Source: Nitrospira sp. CR1.1
Lineage (GTDB): Bacteria > Nitrospirota > Nitrospiria > Nitrospirales > Nitrospiraceae
DNA: 64,000 bases
Reading direction: 5' to 3'
Assembly (NCBI GenBank): GCA_014055465.1
Contig: WIAF01000002.1
Coordinates: 248,001-312,000, forward strand
Shown piece after piece: positions 42,100-51,086 of this stretch; positions within the stretch are counted from its first letter, which is position 1, and each line of letters begins with the position of its first letter. The notes under the pieces are model-generated. The model had not been told where the DNA came from and made no database searches. It saw only the letters and a list, made by a program, of their open reading frames with translations. The translations under genes and the position numbers were made by a program.

Positions 42100-43089
42100 T
42101 TAGGATCGGGTACTCGACACAAGCACTTTCTCCACTGCGGACACCACGTCCTCCGCGCCGACATAGTACGCTTGTTCAAGCACGGCAGAGGTCGGCGCCG
42201 GCACATCCGGTAAACAGACGCGGCTGATCGGCGCCTTCAAAGCGTGAAACATCTCCCCTGCCACCGAGGCGGCAATTTCTGCCGCAATGCCGCCGCTCAG
42301 CCAGGCCGCATCGGCAATGACCAATCGGCCGGTTTTCCCCACCGAAGAATACACGAGATTGCGATCCCAGGGTTTGATCGAACGCAGATCGATCAACTCC
42401 ACATCGATGCCTCGCTGAGCCAGCGTTGCAGCCGCCTTGACCGCTTCAGCCGCCATGTAGGACGTGGCCACGAGCGTCACATCTCTCCCGGTCCGCCGAA
42501 GGGCTGCCGACCCGATCGGTACCTCATAGAGGCCTTCAGGCACATCTCCCTGCAGATCATAGAGCCAGCGGTCGTCGATATAGAGTACAGGATTTCCGTC
42601 TCGTACGGCGGCCACGAGCAGCCCCTTCGCGTCATAGGGGGTTGCGGGCATGACGACTTTCAGCCCCGGCACATGTGCAAACAGCGCCTGCAGGGCTTGG
42701 GAATGTTGTGCGCCTTGCTCGCCGCCTCGATTGATGACCGCGCGTATCACCACCGGCACAGACACCTGGCCGGCAAAGAGGTACGACCAATTAGCTGCCT
42801 GGTTCATGATGGGATCCACGGCCAGTAACATAAAATCCATGCGCGGATGGAACACAATGGGGCGCATCCCGGTGATGGCGGCGCCAATCGCGGCGCCGGT
42901 GGTGGCATTCTCCGACACCGGAGAATCGATCACGCGGTCTTTGCCGAACTCCTTATCTAGATCCTGCAGGCTGGTTCCCGCATACCAGGGATTCCAAACG
43001 CCCTGCCCGATCAAAAACACCCGCGGATCCGCTGCAAGGAGTTGCGCATGGGCCTCACGGATCGCCTGCGCATAACTGAGTGTGCGCAT
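42100..43089 (-). CDS. TPP-dependent E1 beta subunit-like protein
   Basis: 329 residues from ATG 43089 (RBS GGGAGG). LSYAQAIREAHAQLLAADPRVFLIGQGV, DSPVSENATTGAAIGAAITGMRPI and ELIDLRSIKPWD are hallmarks of transketolase-like E1 beta subunits (2-oxoacid dehydrogenases). The usual E2 and E3 are absent. Together with the alpha subunit before it, it should decarboxylate a 2-oxo acid or form a carboligation product. Within an exopolysaccharide locus it may add an acyl or branched group to a sugar, but that is inference. Confidence 0.88.
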   Translation of the reverse strand: MRTLSYAQAIREAHAQLLAADPRVFLIGQGVWNPWYAGTSLQDLDKEFGKDRVIDSPVSENATTGAAIGAAITGMRPIVFHPRMDFMLLAVDPIMNQAANWSYLFAGQVSVPVVIRAVINRGGEQGAQHSQALQALFAHVPGLKVVMPATPYDAKGLLVAAVRDGNPVLYIDDRWLYDLQGDVPEGLYEVPIGSAALRRTGRDVTLVATSYMAAEAVKAAATLAQRGIDVELIDLRSIKPWDRNLVYSSVGKTGRLVIADAAWLSGGIAAEIAASVAGEMFHALKAPISRVCLPDVPAPTSAVLEQAYYVGAEDVVSAVEKVLVSSTRS

Positions 43090-43093
43090 ACGC

Positions 43094-44095
43094 CTAGCCC
43101 CCTCCCCGCACATAGACGTGCTGCAGCACGTCGCTCTCATCGGGAGCCGGCGATTGGCGGGCGAATGTTACGGCCTCGTCGATTTCCTCCTGTACGTCAG
43201 CCTCAAGCCGATCAAGCACTTCGGGCGACAGGCCGAGCGCATGCAGGAGGCCACGGCACCGGGCGATCGGATCGCGAGGCTGCCACTCATCGAGTTCGCG
43301 CCGCCGATCCTCGCCGACCTCGAGATCGGCCGCGGGACCGACATGTCCGCGCCATCGATAAGTGCGACATTCCAACAGAGTGGGGCCCTCGCCGATCCGC
43401 GCTTGATGCACGGCCTGATGCGCCGCCTGATATACAGCGGTCACATCGTTCCCATCCACCACCACACCAGGCAGTCCATGGAGGGCCGCACTCTCGACGA
43501 TATTGTCCTTGACCCGTCGCTCTTTCAGCGTCAGATGCGTGGAGTAGAAATTATTCTCGCAGACAAACAAAACCGGGAGACGGTACAAGGCCGCCAGATT
43601 CAGCGATTCGTGGAAGTGCCCCTCGTCGGTTGCACCATCCCCGAAAAACGCCACGGCGACCTGATCGGACCTTCGCAACTTGGCCGAGAGGGCAGCACCC
43701 ACGGCCATAGGAATCGTGGCAGCCACCAGTGGAACCGTCCCGAAAATACCCTGCGCCGGAGCCACGAGATGCATGGAGCCTCCACGCCCGCGAGCACAAC
43801 CGGTCGCTTTCCCAAGAATCTCCGCCATCATGGCGCGCAGATCCCCGCCCTTCGCCAGGTAGTGGCCGTGCGAGCGATGGCCGCCCCAGACCGTATCGTC
43901 CTCGTTGAGCGCAGCGCAGACACCGGCCGGAATCGCCTCCTGCCCGATTGAGAGATGACAGGGGGTCCGCACCTCCCGGCTCGCCACGAGTTCCCCGATG
44001 CGCTCCTCGGCCAGACGGATTCGCTGCATCCCGCGAAAGAGCGACATTAATTGATCACGCAACAACGTCCCACCGCCCTTCGTCTGAAGATTCAT
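43094..44095 (-). CDS. TPP-dependent E1 alpha subunit-like protein
   Basis: 333 residues from ATG 44095, overlapping the glycosyltransferase stop (ATGA); a longer frame to 44248 runs through that gene. TPP-binding motif GDGATDEGHFHESLNLAAL...FVCENN; CHLSIGQEAIPAGVCAAL and DTVWGGHRSHGHYLAKGG are typical of PDH/acetoin-type alpha subunits. GRGGSMHL is also conserved. Pairs with the beta subunit 5 bases downstream. Confidence 0.9.
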   Translation of the reverse strand: MNLQTKGGGTLLRDQLMSLFRGMQRIRLAEERIGELVASREVRTPCHLSIGQEAIPAGVCAALNEDDTVWGGHRSHGHYLAKGGDLRAMMAEILGKATGCARGRGGSMHLVAPAQGIFGTVPLVAATIPMAVGAALSAKLRRSDQVAVAFFGDGATDEGHFHESLNLAALYRLPVLFVCENNFYSTHLTLKERRVKDNIVESAALHGLPGVVVDGNDVTAVYQAAHQAVHQARIGEGPTLLECRTYRWRGHVGPAADLEVGEDRRRELDEWQPRDPIARCRGLLHALGLSPEVLDRLEADVQEEIDEAVTFARQSPAPDESDVLQHVYVRGGG

Positions 44096-44721
44096 GCTCC
44101 CAGCTCCACAACCTGTGGCTCGCGGAATTTCACACGGAACAGAACCGCACCAATGGTCTGAAACAGAATTCCGAGATCGGTCCAGAAGCCGGCCCGGCGC
44201 ACATAGGCCAGCTGGAGCCGAATCTTTTTCGGTCTGATGAGTTCGCAATAGGCCCGATCCGGGTCAGCGCTCCCCTCAAGAACGGCGCCTTCATCGATGT
44301 TCCATAAACTGGCCCAGTCGGTGAGACCGGGCCTCACCGTGAGAATGGCTTTCTCTTCCTCAGTATAGAGATCCACAAACCGCTGTACTTCTGGTCGCGG
44401 CCCAACCAGACTCATCTCGCCACAGAGCACGTTCCAAAGCTGTGGGAGTTCATCCAATTTATACCGTCTCAGCACCGTCCCAATCCTCGTCACTCGAGGA
44501 TCGTCATTGGCGGTGGAACTCACCCCAAGCCGTTCCGCATCCGGCTGCATGGTTCGAAATTTGAGAATGCGAAAGGGCTTGCCGGCGAACCCAACACGCC
44601 ATCCTCGAAAGAACGGCGACCCACCGTCGTACAGCGCAATCATGAGCGCGATCATAGTGAACAGTGGACCGAGGAGGGCCAGCCCCGCAGCGGCGCACAC
44701 GAAATCAAACAGTCGTTTCAT
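44092..44721 (-). CDS. Initiating sugar phosphate transferase (WcaJ/PssY type)
   Basis: 209 residues from the ATG at 44721; a TTG at 44781 would add 20. One membrane helix (FVCAAAGLALLGPLFTMIALMIAL), then KPFRILKFRTM, RRYKLDELPQLWNVLCGEMSLVGPRPE and RPGLTDWASLW, the complete signature of bacterial sugar transferases that load a sugar-1-phosphate onto undecaprenyl phosphate. This is the short form without the four-helix N-terminus. It opens the operon with the E1, DegT and methyltransferase genes, which may act on the same sugar. Confidence 0.92.
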   Translation of the reverse strand: MKRLFDFVCAAAGLALLGPLFTMIALMIALYDGGSPFFRGWRVGFAGKPFRILKFRTMQPDAERLGVSSTANDDPRVTRIGTVLRRYKLDELPQLWNVLCGEMSLVGPRPEVQRFVDLYTEEEKAILTVRPGLTDWASLWNIDEGAVLEGSADPDRAYCELIRPKKIRLQLAYVRRAGFWTDLGILFQTIGAVLFRVKFREPQVVELGA

Positions 44722-44781
44722 CCTAAGAAAAAAGGCGCTGTAACCCACCGTTGTGCTAATGCCGCTGCCTCGATTGGACAA

Positions 44782-45151
44782 TGTACCCTAATCCTACTAC
44801 GAACAGTATCTTATTGGTCATTAGGCTGCTGAGACCTTACTGCTTCAAAGATGTCTTCCATAACAACGGTGCCTTCGTCAAACTTTCCAGACTCCTGGCT
44901 GATCACCGCAAGACTCAGCAAGATCGTTTCCGATCCCAACGTCTTGGATTGGAAGTTTCGGGGATCGGAATCGGCCCCTTGCTTGCGCCAAGACAAGGGT
45001 CTTGCCGATGGCATGCACGGTATTCCACTCCTCTCAGAATTAGTGGGAAAGGCCACATTTGCTGCGATTATACGAAATTGAGTACATTGCACCAACAACC
45101 AAGTCTTCTCGTTCAAACAGTAACTCGCAACAGGCCCAAAATTTCATACAG
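44782..45151. other. Intergenic, divergent promoters expected
   Basis: About 370 bases between divergent genes. A minus-strand frame (44811-45116) has no family resemblance and no RBS. Nothing else is seen. Confidence 0.4.
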
Positions 45152-45874
45152 ATGAAAGAAGCCACCGAGCAACAAACCTCTGACTGGTACAATGAGTATC
45201 ACTCTCGGAAGGGAAAGGATAGAAACGATATTCTTACCAATCCAGGAGTACTGTTTCAAATACTGGCAATTCAACAGTCGGTCGTCAAAGCACTCCGGGC
45301 GCTACCCATTAACAGGAGCTGGAAAGTTTTGGATGTCGGATGTGGTACTGGAGGAAGCTTGCTGCAATTTCTGGCTTTTGGATTCGCACCAGACTGTTTG
45401 TTCGGAATTGATATTATCCAAGAAAGAGTGCACGAAGGGAAAAAACGTTTTCCCAACCTCAATCTCACCTGGGGCGATGCATCAAGAATGAACTATGACT
45501 CTGATTCCTTTGACATAGTTATGGAGTCGACGATGTTTATCCAGCTGGCCGATGACGCCTCTTCTCGAAGAATTGCCCAGGAAATGCTCCGAGTGGTAAA
45601 GCCATCTGGCTACGTGATGCTGATTGACTGGCGATATAGCTTACGGCACCCAGAATACAAGGCCTTGTCAAAAAAGCGAATTGCCTCTTTATTCGGAGTA
45701 GGCCTAGAAACCACCCAACACTGCCGAACGTATGGTGCTTTAATACCGCCAATCGGCCGGTTTCTGTCTACTTACTTGCAGCCTTTATATTTCATTGTCC
45801 AGAAAACGTTGCCGTTTTGTGTAGGACAGGTCGTTACAGTTCTCCAAAAGCAAACCGATCGGCAAGACAGATAA
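45152..45874 (+). CDS. SAM-dependent methyltransferase
   Basis: 240 residues from ATG 45152 (MKEATEQQTSDWYNEYHSRK). VLDVGCGTGGSLLQFLAFGF, LFGIDIIQERV, TWGDASRMNYDSDSFDIVMESTMF and EMLRVVKPSGYVMLIDWRYS are class I motifs. It is the only plus-strand gene between the minus-strand exopolysaccharide genes and is clearly more A+T-rich than them, so it may have been inserted later. Substrate unknown, perhaps a sugar or lipid. Confidence 0.85.
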   Translation: MKEATEQQTSDWYNEYHSRKGKDRNDILTNPGVLFQILAIQQSVVKALRALPINRSWKVLDVGCGTGGSLLQFLAFGFAPDCLFGIDIIQERVHEGKKRFPNLNLTWGDASRMNYDSDSFDIVMESTMFIQLADDASSRRIAQEMLRVVKPSGYVMLIDWRYSLRHPEYKALSKKRIASLFGVGLETTQHCRTYGALIPPIGRFLSTYLQPLYFIVQKTLPFCVGQVVTVLQKQTDRQDR

Positions 45875-45917
45875 GGGCTTCGTCCTGGAACATGGGTTGC
45901 ACCTTGTGGAGCCATTT

Positions 45918-47090
45918 CTAGGCCACAGGGGCTGTGTGCTCCGGGTCCCCCCTTAATACCTTCCTCCAAAATTCCTTGGCACTCAAAAGTCGTGCTACTC
46001 CCCATAGAGAGCCCAACCCGTATCCCACATGCAGCATGGCAAAAATAACCGGCATCATCAGCACATACTTCGGGTTCCTCGCCTCCCAGGCGGCATGGAG
46101 TGATGCCAGAAGATTCGCGAATACATAGGCGCCGAAAATGCCTATGAAGATCCACCCGAATGCTGGCCACCACGCCGTTAAGGCCATGGTCACCGACAGG
46201 CTGCCGACAAAAAACAGCGGAACGAGATGGCGCAGGCTCACCGGAATCACCCGGCTATAGGCAAAAGGCATGACGGCCCATACGCCGTTGATCCAATTGT
46301 GGCACCAGAAGGACTTGAGGTCCGATCGAGCAAAATAGTAGCTGACGATATCGGGCACGAGGAGGGTACGGCCTCCAGCCTTCCGCAGGCGAAGACTGAA
46401 TTCCATATCCTGTCCTCGCGTCAACCGCTCATTGAATACGCCCGGCTGATTCAGCCGAAGGCTGAATTCCATGTCTTCGCCCCGGACCAGACGTTCATTA
46501 AATTCGCCGAGTTCCTGAAACACCCATCGCCTCACACAAAAGAACGGAACCGTATCGACGAACTTGGGCTCTCCGCCATGGATCAGACGAAAATGCGAGT
46601 TCCCGACCCCGAACGGATGAGACAAGGCTTTGACAATGCACCATCCCGCCAGCGTCTCCGTGCGAGGCAGGGTCTTCCAGATCCCCCCGACATTATCCAC
46701 TTTGTACTTCCCCAACGCATCCACGCAACGGGAAATATAGTGTTTGTCATATCGGGCATGGGCGTCCATTCGCATGACGATGGGGCCACGCGTGTGCTGG
46801 ATCCCCATGTTCAACGCCGCGGGAGTTACGCGTTTGGGATTATCCAGCACGAAAAGAAAGGCATACTCACGGGAGTAGGCATTAAGGAGTTCCCTGGTGC
46901 CATCCTCGCTCATGCCGTCCACCACCAGAATCTCCAACTGCTCCTTGGGAAAATCATTTTCAAGGATAGAATCGAGACAGCCGCCGATGAAAGCCTGTTC
47001 GTTCCGGCAGGGAATGATAATTGAGACGATAGGATAGTTGTGGGCCTGTGTCGTCTGCGAAGGCTTTGCTGTCCCGCAATCAGTGCTCAT
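45918..47090 (-). CDS. Family 2 glycosyltransferase with internal tandem duplication
   Basis: 390 residues. GT-A fold: VSIIIPCRNEQAFIGGCLDSI, EILVVDGMSEDGT, the DxD-like MRMDAHARYD, and the acceptor-base stretch NERLVRGEDMEFSLRL. Two to three C-terminal membrane helices as in ExoA-type transferases. Residues 197-218 and 219-240 are tandem copies (FNERLVRGEDMEFSLRL / FNERLTRGQDMEFSLRL): 66 bases repeated in frame. The acidic pair is GED in copy 1 and GQD in copy 2. Transfers a sugar to the lipid-linked repeat unit; donor unknown. Confidence 0.9.
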   Translation of the reverse strand: MSTDCGTAKPSQTTQAHNYPIVSIIIPCRNEQAFIGGCLDSILENDFPKEQLEILVVDGMSEDGTRELLNAYSREYAFLFVLDNPKRVTPAALNMGIQHTRGPIVMRMDAHARYDKHYISRCVDALGKYKVDNVGGIWKTLPRTETLAGWCIVKALSHPFGVGNSHFRLIHGGEPKFVDTVPFFCVRRWVFQELGEFNERLVRGEDMEFSLRLNQPGVFNERLTRGQDMEFSLRLRKAGGRTLLVPDIVSYYFARSDLKSFWCHNWINGVWAVMPFAYSRVIPVSLRHLVPLFFVGSLSVTMALTAWWPAFGWIFIGIFGAYVFANLLASLHAAWEARNPKYVLMMPVIFAMLHVGYGLGSLWGVARLLSAKEFWRKVLRGDPEHTAPVA

Positions 47091-47129
47091 AGCGAGAAGG
47101 AGTGACTCAGTTCGAATGCGCGTTATGGC

Positions 47130-48017
47130 TTAGAAGAATGTGTCTGCGCAATACGTGGCCGCTTCTTTCATGCGGGCCGCCATCAATCTCGTAGGCCACA
47201 TCCCTATTGTTTTATGTTCTTCATGACGAACACGCAGTCGCGGGTCATAGGCAACGCTTGAGCCGGCACGCCGGGCGGTCTCGGCTACGAACACCTCTTC
47301 CCCGAACAAGAATGAACCATGATGCAGCGTACCGCCCGACTCAAAATAGCTTTTTCGGAACGCCAAAAACGCACCATGGCCTGCATAAATGGGCAATGGT
47401 TCAACATAGGAACGGGACACCATGGTATCGGTTCCTAAGAGCCTCCATACCCCCCGCAACCGCTCTTTCATCAGATGCATTGCGGAGTAGAGCCACAGCA
47501 CAGGGTACCACTGGAAAATGGCCTTATAAAAACGCATCCGAAGACGAGTCGGACGTGCCAACATGAATGGATTTTGGTCTCTGCCTGACACGCCTGAAAT
47601 AATGGCCGGTGCGATCACGGTGTGAGCATGACTTTCTCCGTACTGCATCAGCCGCACGAAAAACTTCTTGCCTTCCAAAATTAAATCCACATTACACACG
47701 ATGACCCACTCGGGCCATTCATGAGTCAGCACAAATTCTTCCAGCGCCGAAGCCGCCCCACCGAAATAGCCGAGATTGCGTCCTGGGATATGGATACTGA
47801 TGCCCGCCTCCCAAGGATCCAGATCAGAAAGCGCCGCCGCGAGATCAGATACTTCGCTATTGTCGACGAGGACTAGAACTGGCCGTTCCGCTACCTTCTC
47901 TCGACTGATCTGTCGCGCCAGACGGAGCGCGTCAGAATTACTTCTATAGGTGACACCAATGACCACCATCGGCAAATGAGGATGGGCACCCCGGTGCAGT
48001 CCGTCGCGGCCATTCAT
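47130..48017 (-). CDS. Family 2-like glycosyltransferase
   Basis: 295 residues. Start VVIGVTYRSNSDALRLARQI, VLVDNSEVSDLAAAL, NLGYFGGAASALEEF, IVCNVDLIL (DxD-like metal site) and LFGEEVFVAETARRAG are the landmarks of rhamnosyltransferase-like GT2 enzymes. The ATG at 48017 follows the stop of the Wzy-like gene without gap. No membrane helix at the end. Confidence 0.85.
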   Translation of the reverse strand: MNGRDGLHRGAHPHLPMVVIGVTYRSNSDALRLARQISREKVAERPVLVLVDNSEVSDLAAALSDLDPWEAGISIHIPGRNLGYFGGAASALEEFVLTHEWPEWVIVCNVDLILEGKKFFVRLMQYGESHAHTVIAPAIISGVSGRDQNPFMLARPTRLRMRFYKAIFQWYPVLWLYSAMHLMKERLRGVWRLLGTDTMVSRSYVEPLPIYAGHGAFLAFRKSYFESGGTLHHGSFLFGEEVFVAETARRAGSSVAYDPRLRVRHEEHKTIGMWPTRLMAARMKEAATYCADTFF

Positions 48018-49358
48018 TTACTGTGACCTTGGCGTATGAGGCGGCCTCACCCAAAACACCACGTATATGGCAAACATGAAGAATGCGACGATCAGCGTGT
48101 TATAGGTCGTGACTGCGGCGATAGGACTCCACAAAGCAAACCAGTAAAACGAGATCAGGAGAGGAAGTCCGGCGACAGCTCGCCGTGCCACCATTCTGTA
48201 CCCGGTTCCACCAACAAAGCCGATACAGAAGAGGATTGCGAGGGTGCCTGGGAGGGTGAAATCCTCAATAAGCCCTCTGAAAACGGTATAGATGTTTGTA
48301 TCAGTCGAAAATTCTCCGAGATCTAGGTCGGTGACATCTTCATGAATCCCCAACACTCGTTTTTTGATACCAAGAATCTCGAAGATTCCTCCGAACGTGA
48401 TGGCACCAAACGAGGGAGCGAGATCGAGATGCCTTCCCGACCTAAGCCATTCACCAAACGCAACAAGATATCCAACCACATCCCCTCTAATAAAACGAGG
48501 TCCTATGACTGGAATGAGCGAATCCAACGTGAGGCCGTACCGTACAAGTAGAACCATTGAAAAACCCAGAAGAAGCACGCACCCGGCGAACGGGACAAAA
48601 ACAATGCTTTTTCGCGTAAAGAACGGTCTTCCTGGGCCATCTTGAAATATTTTCATTCCCCAATAAGCCGAAAGCCAAAACACGATCTGAAACAACAGTG
48701 GGGCCCGTGTTGTCTGCACGACCGTAACCAGCATTGCTGGGACAAAAGGGAACAACGCGAACACGCGTGAATAGGTCCCGGTTGAACAAGCAAACCAAGA
48801 CCCGCCCAACAGCGCGCTGGCATACATAAACACCAAGAATACCTGCACAATTGCCGGAGGACGATATTCCTCGGCATACCGAGCCGTCGAGAAAAATTGA
48901 GCCATCGCGGCAATTGCATCCGTCGACAACAGATCTCCAATACTGTAGCCCCCGGACTGAACAAGCGCGACCACCGCTATGCAGCCAAGAATCCCACAAA
49001 ACATGGTGGCATGCCCGAGAGAAACGGCCGCGTTGTTAGACCTGTCCCTGGCGGGCCAGGTGTTTCGGCTCGTCATGTTCACTTGATGACTGGCCTGTCC
49101 GAACTGACCTAATCCCGTCACAGTCCCCACATACACCATCAACGTGATTGTCCAGATCATGACAAGTGCCCCAGGCCACACCTCTAGATCCGGGGCTAAC
49201 ATTAAGGGACCTACCGCGTACATCACCCAGAGGAGAGAAAAAAAGGCTCCCGGCGCAAACCAGCTGCCTTGCTCAATTCTGGCCCACCCCGCCATCAGAA
49301 CGATAGGGATTGCGAGCAACATGCAGATCCACCACGTATTATTGACAGCCACGTTCAT
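48018..49358 (-). CDS. Wzy-type polysaccharide polymerase
   Basis: 446 residues from ATG 49358; the frame extends to 49376. About 12 membrane helices with a large loop (about 290-370) between later helices: the layout of O-antigen/oligosaccharide repeat polymerases, whose sequences are poorly conserved. Position between the flippase and glycosyltransferases supports it. Periplasmic polymerisation of the lipid-linked repeat unit. Confidence 0.78.
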   Translation of the reverse strand: MNVAVNNTWWICMLLAIPIVLMAGWARIEQGSWFAPGAFFSLLWVMYAVGPLMLAPDLEVWPGALVMIWTITLMVYVGTVTGLGQFGQASHQVNMTSRNTWPARDRSNNAAVSLGHATMFCGILGCIAVVALVQSGGYSIGDLLSTDAIAAMAQFFSTARYAEEYRPPAIVQVFLVFMYASALLGGSWFACSTGTYSRVFALFPFVPAMLVTVVQTTRAPLLFQIVFWLSAYWGMKIFQDGPGRPFFTRKSIVFVPFAGCVLLLGFSMVLLVRYGLTLDSLIPVIGPRFIRGDVVGYLVAFGEWLRSGRHLDLAPSFGAITFGGIFEILGIKKRVLGIHEDVTDLDLGEFSTDTNIYTVFRGLIEDFTLPGTLAILFCIGFVGGTGYRMVARRAVAGLPLLISFYWFALWSPIAAVTTYNTLIVAFFMFAIYVVFWVRPPHTPRSQ

Positions 49359-49416
49359 TGTCCCGCCTGCCTGCACACGAATCTCGGATGAGCAACAACA
49401 GCCCAGCCCGAAAGAA

Positions 49417-50964
49417 TCAACGACTCCGCATCTCGGTTCCGAATCTCGCGAACCTCCACACTAGCGGTCGGATTGATCCTTCCAAGAAAAACCAACCGCC
49501 CAACAGATAGGTTACGGCAAACACCAGACTCCACGCCAACAGCCCAAACGGAGTGTCACGAGGAATACCGATGCTGGCCGCATAGGCCAAACCTGCACAT
49601 ATCAATGCACCTGCACTGCATGCGCCTAACTTTCTGAGATCAAAATATTCTAGTGCCCTGCTCAACACGAAGGCCATGATGAAGGCACGGAACGCAACCG
49701 CAAGGTTTACCACGAACGCAATCCCGATGAGCCCATAAACGGGAATGAGCAGATAGGAGCCGATAGTCGCCAATACGGCACTGAGAGCCATCGAGACAAG
49801 CGGGGTCCAAGTATCTCGAAAGGCGTAACACGCCTTGATGAACACCGGCTCAAGGACCGCAGCGACAAGTCCTCCACAATAGAATATAAACACCGCTTCC
49901 GTCATCTCCAGCCCATGGTGATCAAATGCCCCTCGCATGTAGAGCAGAGCTAAGATTTGATCGCGCAATGCCACACAGCAGACTGCAGTCGGGATAAAGA
50001 GGATGATGACCGTGTTACTAATTCGCGTCAGAATCTCCCCTGCCTCCTGCCGCTTTCCCTCGCGCCAAAGTGCCGAAAAGGTTGGGAATACCCCGCGCGA
50101 TACGTTTAAGGCGACCAGTGCAACCAGTACAATGTTCACCCGGCGCGCATAATTGAGGGCCGCAATGCTACCTTCTGCCAGCCCGGAGGCAAAATAATTC
50201 TCTACTGTGGCAAGAACCTGACACGAAAACTCCAACAAGAGTATTGGCATGCACAGATAGAGGAAAGGCCATATCGCTTCCTCCGATTGCTGTCTGCCAA
50301 ACCTGGCCAAATGATGTCGCCAAAGTAGAACGAACAGGATCCCCCCGCAGACTGCCAGACCGAGAATGCTGCCAGCCACGAGAGCGCCAACACCTAATAC
50401 GCTGGCAAACATCAGTAATATGGTAATGGCCACCACGTTAAAGCCAAGATCGCTGAATGCAGGAATTGAAAAGTGGCCGTGCGTGTTGAACGCCGCAGAC
50501 AAGACGAACACCAGATTGAGCAATAGCGCATAGAGGGCTAGCCATGGAACAAAGCTTGTCGCCAGACTCACCACCCGCCGGGACAGGGAGGGAGCAAGCA
50601 TGCGGATGATTGATTCGGGAGCGACAATGAGCGGAACCATCGCGAATGCCGATATGACAAGTGTGGCAACTATTATCTTCCCCACAAACCTCGCGGCGCG
50701 TTCCTCGCCCTCCTTTGCGTGAAGGGTGTGCACAACGGGAATCAGCATGGTCGACAGAGCAACCCCTATTCCGCTGCCCGCAAGGAGTGCCACGGTAAGA
50801 GCGACGATAAAGGCATCCACCTCACCACTGACGCCGAAGTATTTGGCGATGAGCAGTTCACGAAAAAAGCCAAGGCCCTTGCTCAGAAAAGCAACAGCGA
50901 TCAATAGCAAGGACGCCGAGGCCCAACTCTGAACCGACAAGCCACTTCTCACGTCCTTGCTCAT
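49417..50964 (-). CDS. MurJ/Wzx-family lipid flippase
   Basis: 515 residues from ATG 50964, about 14 membrane helices. FLSKGLGFFRELLIAKYFGVSGEVDAFIVAL and ENYFASGLAEGSIAALNYARRVN are MurJ/MviN-like. In an exopolysaccharide locus it is most likely the flippase for the repeat unit rather than the peptidoglycan precursor flippase, but sequence similarity is on the MurJ side. Confidence 0.88.
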   Translation of the reverse strand: MSKDVRSGLSVQSWASASLLLIAVAFLSKGLGFFRELLIAKYFGVSGEVDAFIVALTVALLAGSGIGVALSTMLIPVVHTLHAKEGEERAARFVGKIIVATLVISAFAMVPLIVAPESIIRMLAPSLSRRVVSLATSFVPWLALYALLLNLVFVLSAAFNTHGHFSIPAFSDLGFNVVAITILLMFASVLGVGALVAGSILGLAVCGGILFVLLWRHHLARFGRQQSEEAIWPFLYLCMPILLLEFSCQVLATVENYFASGLAEGSIAALNYARRVNIVLVALVALNVSRGVFPTFSALWREGKRQEAGEILTRISNTVIILFIPTAVCCVALRDQILALLYMRGAFDHHGLEMTEAVFIFYCGGLVAAVLEPVFIKACYAFRDTWTPLVSMALSAVLATIGSYLLIPVYGLIGIAFVVNLAVAFRAFIMAFVLSRALEYFDLRKLGACSAGALICAGLAYAASIGIPRDTPFGLLAWSLVFAVTYLLGGWFFLEGSIRPLVWRFARFGTEMRSR

Positions 50965-51086
50965 ATTGCTCAAAGGGGTTTTTCGTCAATTCATGACGAG
51001 AATGCCGCATCCCCGTGGAAGCCACTCCATCTCGGGTAAAGTGATTGACGCCACGCCTGCCGAGTTCATATCATCAGCCCCCACGC

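Noticed and set aside
41135..42103. Plus-strand 322-codon frame
   Set aside because: Lies wholly opposite the DegT aminotransferase, whose motifs are unmistakable.
44811..45116. Minus-strand frame of 101 codons between divergent genes
   Set aside because: No family resemblance, no RBS, and residue use looks random; treated as intergenic.
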